Below, in pieces: positions 26,201 to 34,717 of a DNA stretch of 64,000 nt. The position numbers and the translations under genes were made by a program. Positions within the stretch are counted from its first letter, which is position 1. Each line of letters starts with the position of its first letter. This DNA comes from Candidatus Vecturithrix granuli (GTDB taxonomy: Bacteria > Moduliflexota > Moduliflexia > Moduliflexales > Moduliflexaceae): contig DF820463.1 of the NCBI GenBank assembly GCA_000739535.1, positions 53,517-117,516 on the forward strand, in the 5' to 3' direction. The notes under the pieces are model-generated. The model had not been told where the DNA came from. It saw only the letters and a program-made list of their open reading frames with translations, and searched no databases.

Positions 26201-28500
26201 GGATCTGCGTGAAAGAGTTCTTCTAAAATTGCGGTCCAGATGTCCTGCATGACTGGCGACAGGTTCAATTGGGCAATTTTCGCTTTGCCTTCCTGTATAT
26301 TTTTAACGCGCGGTTTCCCCTGAAACACCTGCGTCAGATTCTCGTTCCGTTCAAGAAACCCGGCGCGTTCCAGCCAGGCAACGGCGGTTTTGACTTTCGT
26401 GTCCCGCAGCTTATCGTGCCCCTCGAAGACCCCATGCACCTCGTCTTCACGCAGCAATTCATCAACTGTCAAAACGATTTCCCCTTCCTGTCGCGTTTTG
26501 GTTTTGCGCAAGCCGCGCAAAATTTTGGCAATGTCACGTTTTTTGATTTCGGAACAGGCATTCATCGAAAATTGGAGTTCGACATCTTGCGGATCATACA
26601 GCAACATGCAATGAGCGTCTTGCAAATCACGCCCGGCGCGACCGGCTTCCTGGATGTAATTTTCAAGCGAACCGGGGATGTCGAAATGCAGCACAATTCT
26701 GACATTTTCTTTATCAATCCCCATGCCAAAGGCATTGGTGGCGCAGATCACCTGGATTTTGTCGCTGACGAAATCGTCAATAATTGTGCGTTTCAACTGG
26801 CTCTCTAATCCGGCATGAAAGCTTTCCACCACAAACCCGCTCGCGCCTTTGTGTCTCAGGTAATCCCGAATTTCTTCGGTTTCCTTGCGCGTGGCAGCAT
26901 AGATGATGACGCTGCCAGCGTCCGCTTGTCTGAAATGTTCTTCCAGGATGAGCGCAACCTGTTCCATTTTCTCTGCCTTCCCGACTGTGCGCACTTCAAA
27001 TGAAAGATTTTCCCGCTTGACGCCGCCCTCAAATCCGGTGAGTTCCTGTTGGAGTTCACTTCGGAAATGTTCCAGAATTTCTGCGATCACATCTTTTTTG
27101 GCGGTGGCAGTAAAACACGCAATCGGAGGAATCGGGGATCCCTGTTCGACGGCAAATTCGCGGATAAATCTGGCAGCATAGAGATAATCCGGCCGGAAAT
27201 CATGTCCCCATTTGGAAAGGCAGTGCGCCTCATCAAAGACCCAACAGCCGATTTCCCTGTGTTGCAATGCTCGTTTGACTGAGCGATTCCGCAATTGTTC
27301 CGGGGAAATATACAGAATGGCGACATCCCCCAGGCGCACCCGCTCTAACACCGCGCCGCGTTCCGGCGGGGTCAACATGCCATACACGACGTCCGCGAAA
27401 GGGGTTGCGGTCTTTTTGGCGAGATTATCCACCTGATCTTTCATCAGGGCTTGCAAGGGCGAAATGACAACCGTTAAAACTCCGCGCCGGTAATGCCGGA
27501 CAAGCGCCGGAAGCTGAAAACATAATGATTTGCCCCCGCCCGTCGGCAAGATGGCTAATAATGGCTGATCAGCCATCCCGTGCGTGACAATGGCTTGTTG
27601 CAGGCTCTTGCCATCCTCTGTTTGCGGCGTGTCTCGGAATCGGTCAAAATTGAAAAATCGTTTGAGTTGCGTCACCGGGTTGTGATTCTCCTGGCAATAC
27701 TGGCAGGATTCATCATTGCACGGGCGATCTCGTAATAATCTCAGGATTTCGCCGGTTTTGGGGAATTGATAGCGTACCCACGGCGGCAGCACCGAATTCG
27801 AACCTGAGACCAGCAGCCATGCCAGGCAATATGCCAACGCCGGACGGTGGAGCGGGGCGCATAGCATCTGTTCCGTGACCGAACGCACAGCCTGTTGACA
27901 GACGATTCCTTCGGTTTTTTTCACAAAGATGGTTTGATAAGTTTCAATTTCGGCCGGTTCTAACGCTCCGCCAATTGCTCGGAATACTTCCGCAACCCCT
28001 TGCCCGCGAAACATACCGATCTGCGAGTCAAAAAAGCAGAATTGATAAAACGCTAGCACCTCTGGAGCATGCTCCCATGTTTTGCGAAAGGCCTGGCATT
28101 GATCCTGAAACACGGAGACCGCTAAGCGAATATCTTCAAGCGGATCGCTCAAGGCAGAACGCACCAGTTTATAGTCTTTCACCAGATGGTGATAAGGATT
28201 TTGCGGAAAGGCTAAGGGCGAGAGATACAAGGTGTCAATCACTGGCAAGTCGAGGAGTTTCAGATGGGGGTACAGGGATTGCAGAATCACCAGATCATGC
28301 CCGATCAGGTTATGTCCCAATACGAAGTCAGCCTGAGCAGCAAATTGATCTAACTCGTGGAGAATGGCTTCCAACTCGAATGGTGTTTTGCGTTCAAAGG
28401 TCTGTCCCTGAAAGAGTGCTCCGACATGCCGCAGCGCCCCCTGTTTCGTCGTTTCAATATCCAGGAGCAGGCAGCGTGATAGCAGATTTTTCAGATCCAT
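23281..28500 (-). CDS. Exonuclease-RecQ-UvrD triple-fusion helicase
   Basis: About 1739 residues with three recognisable parts (numbering from 28500). First, a DEDD 3'-5' exonuclease: LLLDIETTKQGAL (first DxE), FVLGHNLIGHDLVIL, PVIDTLYLS and SDPLEDIRLA. Second, a RecQ helicase: LPTGGGKSLCFQLPAL (near 325), VFDEAHCLSKWGHDFRPDY (near 420) and YIQEAGRAGRD. Third, a UvrD/Rep helicase: LAGPGSGKTKIVVHR (near 1130), LVDEYQDIDQQQYE, VGDDDQNIYTFRGAN, VENYRSTRHII and GTVHAAKGMEFLHVFLPG with RRLLYVGMTRA. A TTG at 28548 could extend it by 16 residues, but the ATG at 28500 with GAGAG upstream fits better. DNA repair or phage defence is likely; the exact role is unknown. Confidence 0.88.
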   Translation of the reverse strand: MDLKNLLSRCLLLDIETTKQGALRHVGALFQGQTFERKTPFELEAILHELDQFAAQADFVLGHNLIGHDLVILQSLYPHLKLLDLPVIDTLYLSPLAFPQNPYHHLVKDYKLVRSALSDPLEDIRLAVSVFQDQCQAFRKTWEHAPEVLAFYQFCFFDSQIGMFRGQGVAEVFRAIGGALEPAEIETYQTIFVKKTEGIVCQQAVRSVTEQMLCAPLHRPALAYCLAWLLVSGSNSVLPPWVRYQFPKTGEILRLLRDRPCNDESCQYCQENHNPVTQLKRFFNFDRFRDTPQTEDGKSLQQAIVTHGMADQPLLAILPTGGGKSLCFQLPALVRHYRRGVLTVVISPLQALMKDQVDNLAKKTATPFADVVYGMLTPPERGAVLERVRLGDVAILYISPEQLRNRSVKRALQHREIGCWVFDEAHCLSKWGHDFRPDYLYAARFIREFAVEQGSPIPPIACFTATAKKDVIAEILEHFRSELQQELTGFEGGVKRENLSFEVRTVGKAEKMEQVALILEEHFRQADAGSVIIYAATRKETEEIRDYLRHKGASGFVVESFHAGLESQLKRTIIDDFVSDKIQVICATNAFGMGIDKENVRIVLHFDIPGSLENYIQEAGRAGRDLQDAHCMLLYDPQDVELQFSMNACSEIKKRDIAKILRGLRKTKTRQEGEIVLTVDELLREDEVHGVFEGHDKLRDTKVKTAVAWLERAGFLERNENLTQVFQGKPRVKNIQEGKAKIAQLNLSPVMQDIWTAILEELFHADPDEGLSADRIAEGLFNTGFQKIAEASGRTPAQEVIVILHEMANAGIVDQGVLLTAFLRPKGKNNARKAFEAVCALEEAMIKLLQEAEPDADEGAWVNLSLRRLNQRLINEGFESNPQTLQDLIKGLSDDGKGLAASIGSLDLYHISQDLYKVRLRRSWPALRKTANLRRKAANIILDVLIGKAAKQSGQEESPEGGLVLLPFSSNELTAAIENDLFLRAELRNMLAAIDRALLFLHEHHIITIQQGLAVFRQAMTIRLAPEAKGRRYTLGDYSPLAIHYVEKIFQVHIINAYAALGLRSIAEALRLVLDYFTVSRQEFIKKHFPGRENMLEYATSQDSFRKIVDQLRNAVQTAIVAGPLEKNLLVLAGPGSGKTKIVVHRCAYLLRVKRVPAAHILILCFNHNASVSLRKRLHELVGDDMRGVTILTYHSMALRLVGRSIAESVEKDSEEAINFDGIIREAIDLLKGKKEIIGIEADDLRDRLLAGYSHILVDEYQDIDQQQYELISVIAGRTLHEEEDKLSILAVGDDDQNIYTFRGANVEFIRKFQQDYQAREEYLVENYRSTRHIIAAANQLIQQNRDRMKTRQPIRINKDRQTEPPGGSWSALDPLAQGRVQIIQTNDSVSQAAVIIAEIQRLKALSQNFDWQHCAILARTRKTLDPIRALCEQTGIPVRWSIERCPPLHRIREIAHFLTRLQEEQNMIKKASELQQVFSDMSAEAAENPWQQLLAEMLEAYRLDTLDATLPVAQAIEWFYESLAEERRDKMLGRGVFLGTVHAAKGMEFLHVFLPGGDWKFPPQRAKQEEERRLLYVGMTRAMQTLCLFDCQTAPNHFLRPLHGEYLLKRSAPLLTSLDPHELRKQYTVLGLKDLYLDYAGAFPDAHAIHRHLTNLRTGDAVRLVSSNNGLQVHDNFGFCVTRLSNTANAAWRDKLDTIQHVRVLALIQRHAKDPAEDYRPRIKADHWELPLLEVVSG

Positions 28501-28625
28501 AAAACTCTCAAGTTTTGATGAAGTACATTCTATCAATAATTCCCGCAACCTATTGATTTTTTAAGCTTAACGTTTTTAAGAAATTACACAAGCAGACGCG
28601 ACAACCGGGGTTTGAGAGTCAATCG

Positions 28626-29378
28626 TCAAATATTGGAACTCAAACCCTCATGTTGTAAAAAGGTTTCGGCAATGAGCAGGTCGTCAGGGGTGGTGATTTT
28701 GATGTTGCGATAGGAGCCTTGGACAATGTTGACCGGATAGCCGAAATATTCTGTCAGCATGGCGTCATCCGTGCCGTAAAGCCCTATGTTTCGGGCCTGT
28801 TCGTGAATATCACGAATAAATGGGTACTGAAATGCCTGGGGGGTGTGAATCTGCCATAAAGATCTTCGATCAAGGGTTTCGACGACGAAGAATTCCTCTG
28901 AAAGGGCTGATTGAACCATTGCAGAATTGTTTGGATCGCTATAATGCCGTTCCGCACGTTTGATGGTATCTTTGACCGGGACAGCGGTGACACAGGCGCG
29001 ATGTTTGTGGGCGGCTTCAATCACATCTGTGATGATTGTGGAAGTCACAAACATTCGCACGACATCATGAATCAGCACAATCTCTGTCTGCGGATGTACC
29101 GCTTGTAAGCCTTGCCAGACCGAATCCTGGCGTTCTTTTCCGCCTGCGACGATCGTGTCAATTTTCGAAATCTCATATTCGGCAAGAATCTGCTCACAGC
29201 GCGCGCGATCTTGCGGGCGCGTGACCAGGATGATCTGATCAATCGCCGCTACACGCTCAAAACGGGTAAGCGTATGCGCGAGAATTGGGACCCCGCCGAC
29301 GCAAAAGAATTGCTTGGGCAGAGGTCCCTGTCCCATTCGAGAGCCGGTACCGGCTGCCAGAAGAATCGCAGTGACCAT
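28626..29378 (-). CDS. ispD: 2-C-methyl-D-erythritol 4-phosphate cytidylyltransferase
   Basis: A 250-residue nucleotidyltransferase of the MEP isoprenoid pathway. The CTP-binding loop LLAAGTGSRMGQGPLPKQFF is at residues 6-25, the GGKERQDSVWQGL block at about 90, and the metal-site IHDVVRMFVTSTII and TAVPVKDTIKRAE regions are canonical, as is IHTPQAFQY. It starts 8 bases after the PIN/TRAM gene, in the classic carD-PIN/TRAM-ispD order. ispF, which usually follows, is displaced beyond the helicase island. Confidence 0.96.
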   Translation of the reverse strand: MVTAILLAAGTGSRMGQGPLPKQFFCVGGVPILAHTLTRFERVAAIDQIILVTRPQDRARCEQILAEYEISKIDTIVAGGKERQDSVWQGLQAVHPQTEIVLIHDVVRMFVTSTIITDVIEAAHKHRACVTAVPVKDTIKRAERHYSDPNNSAMVQSALSEEFFVVETLDRRSLWQIHTPQAFQYPFIRDIHEQARNIGLYGTDDAMLTEYFGYPVNIVQGSYRNIKITTPDDLLIAETFLQHEGLSSNI

Positions 29379-29386
29379 AGTAGAGT

Positions 29387-30400
29387 TTATCTCATATTTC
29401 CTTCTGTCGTCAGTTGCCCGAAAATCATGCGCCCGGCCGTCGTTTGCAAGACGCTTGTGACAGAAACGCTCACAGTTTTACCAATTAACTTTTTGGCGTG
29501 ATCAATCACAATCATAGTGCCGTCATCGAGGTAGGCGATTCCCTGTCCGTATTCTTTCCCTTCTTTCAGAACCTGAACTTCGATCACTTCTCCTGGTAAG
29601 ACCACCGGTTTTAAGGCATTTGCCAGTTCATTGACATTCAGAACCGATATCCCTTGTAATTCAGCGACTTTATTCAGATTAAAATCATTCGTGATGAGCT
29701 TTGCCTGGAGCAATTTGGCTAATTCCACCAATTTGGCATCGATCTCTTTGATCTTGGGAAAATCCTGGTCATCGATTTCGACCTGGACATCAATGCGTTT
29801 CTGGATTTTGTGGAGAATTTCCAGGCCGCGTCGGCCTCGATTGCGTTTGATTGGATCTGAGGAATCGGCGATATGCTGCAATTCTTTGAGAATGAATTGT
29901 GGAATGATCAGGATGCCCTCAAGAAAACCGGTTTCAGCAATATCGGCAATCCGGCCATCAATAATGACACTCGTATCAAGAATTTTATAATTTTTCGCTG
30001 CAGGTTGATCTGAAAAAAACTGCCGCATTGAAGCCAGAGTCAAATGTTGAATCCGCGTTGCTCCAAGCATTAACCCCACAACAAAAAACAGATAGAGCAC
30101 GGAAATGTGGACATAAATTGCCCAGGAAATTTTGGGAGAGAAATATTCAAAAAATGATTGCGTTAATACCCTGGCGAACGCCAAACCAAGAAATCCGCCG
30201 ACAATTCCTCCGACGATCGTGCGTGAATCGATTTTCCGTATTTCCCAATCGAGTAAAAATATCAGGCCGGCAAGGAAAATCCCCCATATCATGCCTATTA
30301 TTCCCCATCGGAAGGCGCCTGTTCCCCAAAACCCCAGGAAATATCCCAAAATACCGAATATTCCGGCAAAAATAACTTTTCTTCCAATATGAGAGGTCAC
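29387..30400 (-). CDS. Membrane-anchored PIN/TRAM domain protein (YacL-like)
   Basis: About 337 residues. Four hydrophobic segments (about 7-105) are followed by a PIN ribonuclease-like domain: [19 protein letters not shown] (acidic D), [11 protein letters not shown] and [24 protein letters not shown]-binding domain closes it ([31 protein letters not shown]). The open frame runs up to 30700, but the extra 100 residues look non-coding. A GTG at 30400 with GCGAGGTGA 8 bases upstream gives the expected family N terminus. This domain set is widespread beside carD and ispD. The RNA target is not known. Confidence 0.87.
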   Translation of the reverse strand: MTSHIGRKVIFAGIFGILGYFLGFWGTGAFRWGIIGMIWGIFLAGLIFLLDWEIRKIDSRTIVGGIVGGFLGLAFARVLTQSFFEYFSPKISWAIYVHISVLYLFFVVGLMLGATRIQHLTLASMRQFFSDQPAAKNYKILDTSVIIDGRIADIAETGFLEGILIIPQFILKELQHIADSSDPIKRNRGRRGLEILHKIQKRIDVQVEIDDQDFPKIKEIDAKLVELAKLLQAKLITNDFNLNKVAELQGISVLNVNELANALKPVVLPGEVIEVQVLKEGKEYGQGIAYLDDGTMIVIDHAKKLIGKTVSVSVTSVLQTTAGRMIFGQLTTEGNMR

Positions 30401-30733
30401 GTTGTGTTCACCTCGCTTTATGCCAATTTTGTTCCCGGTTACCGGGGGAAGAGTGTATAGATAAAAATCGTCAGAAATGTCTTTGCAAGAAAACACCGAG
30501 TTATTGAAAACTCTCGATTTGTAGAGGTACAACTGTTTTTCTGAAAGACAATAAAAACCTATTTTCTCCCGAATATGTTCTTCAGTACAGGGGATATCAT
30601 AGGAATGATGAACGACATGTCGCGTTTGGGAAAGGCAAAAATCAAGGGTGTTTGGAAGAACCTTGCTCCAAACACCCTGATAATTTGTGAACACATTCAA
30701 AAGAGTGTGTGAAGATTCAACACATCACTGCAG

Positions 30734-31216
30734 TTAAGCCGCGCAGCAACACTCATCAATCAACGATTCTGCCTGAGCGGTGCCAATGCGTTTTGAGTGC
30801 GCAATTTCCATGACAATCAGTTCGCGGGTGCTATCCAGCATTTTGCGTTCACCAAACGACAGTTCTTTTCTGCGTCCTAACCGGGTGAGGTTTTTAAACA
30901 CTTCTGCGATTTCGTAAATAGAACCCGTACGAATTTTATCCATGTTGAAATTGTAACGCTTGTTCCACTTGGGGGGCATATTATTAATTTCATCGCGTAA
31001 AATATCAAAGATTCTTTCAACTTCCTCTTCGTCAATAATTTGTCGTAATCCAACTTTTTGGGAATTCGATACGGGCACAATAATTTTTAAGTCTTTTCCG
31101 ATAATACTCAAGACAAAACATTGAAGTTTTTGTCCGGCAATTTCTTTCTCCTCAAGGGCCTCAATTCTTCCCACCCCATGAGAAGGATACACAACCTTAT
31201 CTCCTACGGCAAACAT
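30734..31216 (-). CDS. carD: CarD-family RNA polymerase-binding transcription regulator
   Basis: A 160-residue protein. The N-terminal RNA polymerase-interacting Tudor-like domain shows MFAVGDKVVYPSHGVGRIEA and LKIIVPVSNSQKVGLRQII; the C-terminal helical DNA-binding part contains WNKRYNFNMDKIRTGSIYEIAEVFKNL and LSFGERKMLDSTRELIVMEI. The frame is open to 31321, but MFAVGDK (31216) has GGAGG about 10 bases upstream and is the family N terminus. CarD/CdnL proteins stabilise open promoter complexes, often at rRNA promoters. It ends with an unusual DECCCAA. It lies between ymdB and the PIN/TRAM gene. Confidence 0.94.
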   Translation of the reverse strand: MFAVGDKVVYPSHGVGRIEALEEKEIAGQKLQCFVLSIIGKDLKIIVPVSNSQKVGLRQIIDEEEVERIFDILRDEINNMPPKWNKRYNFNMDKIRTGSIYEIAEVFKNLTRLGRRKELSFGERKMLDSTRELIVMEIAHSKRIGTAQAESLIDECCCAA

Positions 31217-31333
31217 TGTAGCTGTTACCTCCATATAGATCTGTGAATAATCTGATGTATGTTCATTCTCGGGTCGTGTCAAGATATTCTCAATAGAACA
31301 AGCGTTGAGTGTTTTCAACACCTCCTTTTGCTG

Positions 31334-32134
31334 CTATGCTTCGCCAGGCAAAAGGAAACGACGCAGACGAGAAATGTGTACTGCTCTTCTTTGCGCCGCA
31401 TCCAGCGTCACCAAAACTCCGTGCAAACATGGATTATGCGCAGCGCTTTCAAAACGTACCGGCAGGTACGTCAAAAATTTTTGAATTACCCGTTCTGTTT
31501 CGACGCCAATGACAGAATCCATGGCGCCTGTCATGCCCACATCGGTGATATACGCCGTTCCCCGGGGCAAAATGCGTTCATCCGCAGTCTGGACGTGCGT
31601 GTGCGTTCCCAGAACGGCTGCCACTTTTCCATCCAGATACCAGGCCAGAGCTTGTTTTTCTGAAGTCGCTTCAGCGTGAAAATCAACAATAATGGCTGCA
31701 CCAGAGTCTTTTAATCGCTGGATTTCCTGGTCAGCAGCGCGAAAAGGACAACTGAATCCGTCCATAAAGACTCTCCCTATCAGATTAAGTACAGCAATCG
31801 TTTCTCCTGACCCTGTATGCACCACACAAGTTCCCATACCAGGTGTTTCAGGTGGAAAGTTTAACGGCCGAATCAAACGTCTTTCATGCTGAATATAATC
31901 AATAATTTCTTTTTTCTGCCAGACATGGTTGCCCGACGTGAGCACATGGATACCTGAAGTGAACAGTTCTTCCGCAATTTTCGGGGTAATTCCGACTCCG
32001 CCGGCAGCATTTTCACCGTTTGCAATGACCACATCTACCTGAAATTCACGCACAATCTCCTGCAGTAACGATTTCACGGCGTGCCTTCCGGCTTTGCCAA
32101 CAATATCTCCGATAAACAATAGTGTAATGTTCAA
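31334..32134 (-). CDS. ymdB: YmdB-family metallophosphoesterase (2',3'-cyclic nucleotide phosphodiesterase type)
   Basis: A 266-residue di-metal phosphoesterase. Metal-site motifs are LFIGDIVGKAGR (7-18), VIANGENAAGGVGI, TSGNHVWQKKE and VVDFHAEATSEK, ending with GTHTHVQTADERI. Bacillus YmdB hydrolyses 2',3'-cyclic nucleotides and cAMP and lies next to rny, as here (46 bases downstream of rny). Length and motifs are normal. Confidence 0.93.
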   Translation of the reverse strand: MNITLLFIGDIVGKAGRHAVKSLLQEIVREFQVDVVIANGENAAGGVGITPKIAEELFTSGIHVLTSGNHVWQKKEIIDYIQHERRLIRPLNFPPETPGMGTCVVHTGSGETIAVLNLIGRVFMDGFSCPFRAADQEIQRLKDSGAAIIVDFHAEATSEKQALAWYLDGKVAAVLGTHTHVQTADERILPRGTAYITDVGMTGAMDSVIGVETERVIQKFLTYLPVRFESAAHNPCLHGVLVTLDAAQRRAVHISRLRRFLLPGEA

Positions 32135-32180
32135 AGAATCTCCAAATGTCCCTTTTCTTCACCCACAGCGAGTGTAGCGA

Positions 32181-33743
32181 TTAGCGGGCGTAGGTAAACG
32201 AGCGCGTTTCTCGAATCACCGTCACTTTAATCTGTCCGGGATATTCGACCTCTTTTTCAATCCGTTTCGCAATATCGCTCGCAAGTACTACCGCTTCATC
32301 ATCCGAAATTTTTTCGTAATTCACAATTACTCGGATCTCTCGCCCTGCCTGAATAGCATACGACGTTTCGACCCCATAGAATGAATTGCTGATTTCCTCT
32401 AATTTTTCGAGTCGTTTGACATAAGATTCCAGAATTTCACGTCGCGCTCCGGGGCGAGCGGCTGAAAGGGCGTCGGCAGCCGCAATAATGACGGCTTCTA
32501 AGGTTGTCGGTTCAACATCGTGATGGTGAGCTTCTATCGCATGGATCACCCGTTTGCTCTCATTATATTTTCGGGCGAGTTCTGCTCCGATCATCGCGTG
32601 CGCGCCTTCAACCTCATGATTCACGGCTTTACCGATATCATGCAGCAGGCCTGCGCGTTTGGCGATCTGAATATTTCCTCCCAGTTCGGCTGCCATAATG
32701 CCCGCAATATAGGCGACTTCTTTTGAATGCAGCAGCACATTTTGGGTATAACTGGTGCGGTATTTGAGCCGCCCCAATAATTTAATGGCTTCAGGGTGGA
32801 GGCCATGAATGCCAGCATCAAACGTAGCTCGCTCGCCTTCTTCATAGATCAGGTCTTCCATTTCATCACGAACTTTTCCGACGATTTCTTCGATTCGCGT
32901 TGGATGAATCCTTCCGTCGGCGATCAAACGTTCCAGGGAAATGCGTGCGACTTCCCGTTTTATGGGGTCAAACCCTGATAAAATGACAGCTCCGGGAGTA
33001 TCGTCAATAATCAGGTCAATACCTGCCACGCTTTCAAAGGTGCGAATATTACGTCCCTCACGTCCGATGATGCGCCCTTTCATGTCATCATTCGGCAAAT
33101 CAACTACCGAAACCGTGGTTTCAGCAATATGATCAGCCGCACAGCGCTGAATTGAGGTCATGATGATCTCTTTGGCCTTTTTATCAGCTGTTTGTCGGGC
33201 TTCTTCATATAAGCGTCTGATGGTTTTAGACGCTTCATATTTCGCTTCTTCCTCCATCTGTTGGAATAACGTTTGCTTCGCTTCCTCGGCCGTCATTGCT
33301 GATATTCGTTCGAGGATCTCCTGTTGCTGCTGGATCACTGTCGAGAGATTTTCTTTTTCCTGGGCGATATGCTGCATATTTTCTTCAAGTTCTTGCAGGG
33401 CTTTATTGAGTTCAAGCTCACGTTTACCTAGTAGCGAGTCTTTTCGATCGAGGTTTTCCTCTTTTTGATTAATGCGATTCTCTAATTTTAACAGTTCAGC
33501 CCGACGTTCTTTCGTTTCAGTTTCAAATTCAGTACGCACCTGATAGAGTGCATCTTTCGCCTCAAGAATGATCCGCTTTTTCTCGGCTTCAGCTTCGGCT
33601 CTGGCATCTTCTATGATTTGCGCAGAAAGTTTTCTGGCTTTGGCGATCTTTCGTTCAATATATTCCTTTCGAAAGACATACCCCATTCCACCGCCCATCA
33701 ATATAATCAGCAAAAAAAACAGAAAACTCCCTACAGCCCCCAT
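32181..33743 (-). CDS. rny: Ribonuclease Y
   Basis: A 520-residue membrane-bound endoribonuclease that starts mRNA decay. The N-terminal membrane helix (5-22, [20 protein letters not shown]) is followed by a long coiled coil (about 30-200). A KH RNA-binding domain has [19 protein letters not shown] (about 220-240), and the HD catalytic domain shows [19 protein letters not shown] (HD near residue 370). The C-terminal [20 protein letters not shown] is canonical. Regulation is not visible, but a 6S RNA lies upstream on the same strand. Confidence 0.96.
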   Translation of the reverse strand: MGAVGSFLFFLLIILMGGGMGYVFRKEYIERKIAKARKLSAQIIEDARAEAEAEKKRIILEAKDALYQVRTEFETETKERRAELLKLENRINQKEENLDRKDSLLGKRELELNKALQELEENMQHIAQEKENLSTVIQQQQEILERISAMTAEEAKQTLFQQMEEEAKYEASKTIRRLYEEARQTADKKAKEIIMTSIQRCAADHIAETTVSVVDLPNDDMKGRIIGREGRNIRTFESVAGIDLIIDDTPGAVILSGFDPIKREVARISLERLIADGRIHPTRIEEIVGKVRDEMEDLIYEEGERATFDAGIHGLHPEAIKLLGRLKYRTSYTQNVLLHSKEVAYIAGIMAAELGGNIQIAKRAGLLHDIGKAVNHEVEGAHAMIGAELARKYNESKRVIHAIEAHHHDVEPTTLEAVIIAAADALSAARPGARREILESYVKRLEKLEEISNSFYGVETSYAIQAGREIRVIVNYEKISDDEAVVLASDIAKRIEKEVEYPGQIKVTVIRETRSFTYAR

Positions 33744-34105
33744 ATTCTCATCTACCCCTTGCCATCAGGCCATTAAAGAGGGGTCTCTCCACCTGATGCG
33801 CACATTCTCTCAATAACATAACATTTCGCAGCAACGCCGCTTCAATTGAGACACAATCGAATTCAGACAGGTCTAAAATACTTCCAGGAATTACTTACAT
33901 GAAAGAGAGGAAAAAAGTGAAGGAACACACAGTGAAGCCCTACATTGAAGTGAACAGATTCTCTTTTTCAAGGATTTCCGACAAAAACACACTCATATTT
34001 CACGCTCTGATTTGATGCTCTCTACAATCGCAAGACTCATTGTGACAATCGCTTGTTCAGTGTGTGTTGTTGCTCTGCCCGTGAATATCTCCTGAGAATC
34101 TTTCT
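33744..34105. other. Long 5' region between 6S RNA and rny
   Basis: 362 bases without a supported gene. On the minus strand a hairpin with CATCAGG/CCTGATG arms (about 33765-33800) lies just before rny and could shape its leader. A repeated GCGATTGT word occurs near 34025-34060. No open frame with a ribosome binding site is present. Confidence 0.4.
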
Positions 34106-34303
34106 ACATTCCCCCACCACAATGCCGTGTGAAGTAAAATCTTTGAACCTGGCATAGCCAGGTGGGTGCTCTCGCGAATACTCTGTACGTCCCTGAATTC
34201 AGAGAATCCAGGGCATGTACGTCATATTACAGCTCAAACTCCCATTCTTGAAGTTGGTAGGCTCAAGAGTTTTACTTCATCACGTACACGGTAGGGGAAT
34301 TCG
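34106..34303 (-). ncRNA. ssrS: 6S RNA
   Basis: Read on the minus strand, the 5' part ATTCCCCTACCGTG and GTGATGAAGTAAAA pairs with 3' TTTTACTTCACACGG and GGTGGGGGAAT, giving a long interrupted closing stem. Inside are CACCCACCT, the small hairpin ACCTGGCTATGCCAGGT and TTCAAAGA, the order GAGCACCCACCT..AGGTTCA seen in proteobacterial 6S RNAs. A central symmetric arm carries CCCTGGATTCTCTGAATTCAGGG (split here only by its loop). 6S RNA mimics an open promoter and sequesters sigma70-type RNA polymerase in stationary phase. A -10-like TATACAAT (34316-34323) would start transcription near 34309. The length of about 198 nt is typical. Ends are approximate. Confidence 0.75.
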
Positions 34304-34717
34304 TCATCCACCTTTATTGTATAGTCCAGTTGCTCTTGGATTTTTCCATGCAAGAACAACAAAATACATCTTCGTCACTTATATTCATTCAATCAATTTA
34401 TCAGCGATCACATGTTTTGAGATCATATTCATCGCAACGTTAAGGTTTTCTTTTTCAGGTTATCTGGGATAAAAATTCCTTCAACAGGAGCACCTATACA
34501 TTCACACATCATACTGTTTCTTGTTCTACGGTCAACCTTACCTTTTGGCAATGAATATTTGTATTTTCTCTCAACGTTTCTGGATAGTTTTCCTTCTTTC
34601 ACGTATGACTTATATATACAAAGCAAGCCTGAGGACTTGTCAAGAAATTTACGTAAAAAAACATCACTTATAGAAAAATTCTCGTTGCAAGAGACTCTCT
34701 TTGACGAAAATACAGGG
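34304..34717. other. Intergenic region between pheT and 6S RNA with a strong minus-strand promoter
   Basis: The region holds a minus-strand promoter: TTGACA at 34638-34643 with a TGTATATATA -10 region (34611-34620, spacing 17-19). Downstream of it a 65-codon frame (34429-34626, TTG start or an internal GTG) encodes a basic peptide with YKYSLPKGKVDRRTRNSMM. No ribosome binding site or family was recognised, so I do not call it a gene. The promoter could also drive a longer 6S precursor. Confidence 0.4.

Noticed and set aside
34429..34626. 65-codon basic frame after a strong promoter
   Set aside because: Starts with TTG or GTG and has no Shine-Dalgarno sequence; kept only as part of the intergenic description.
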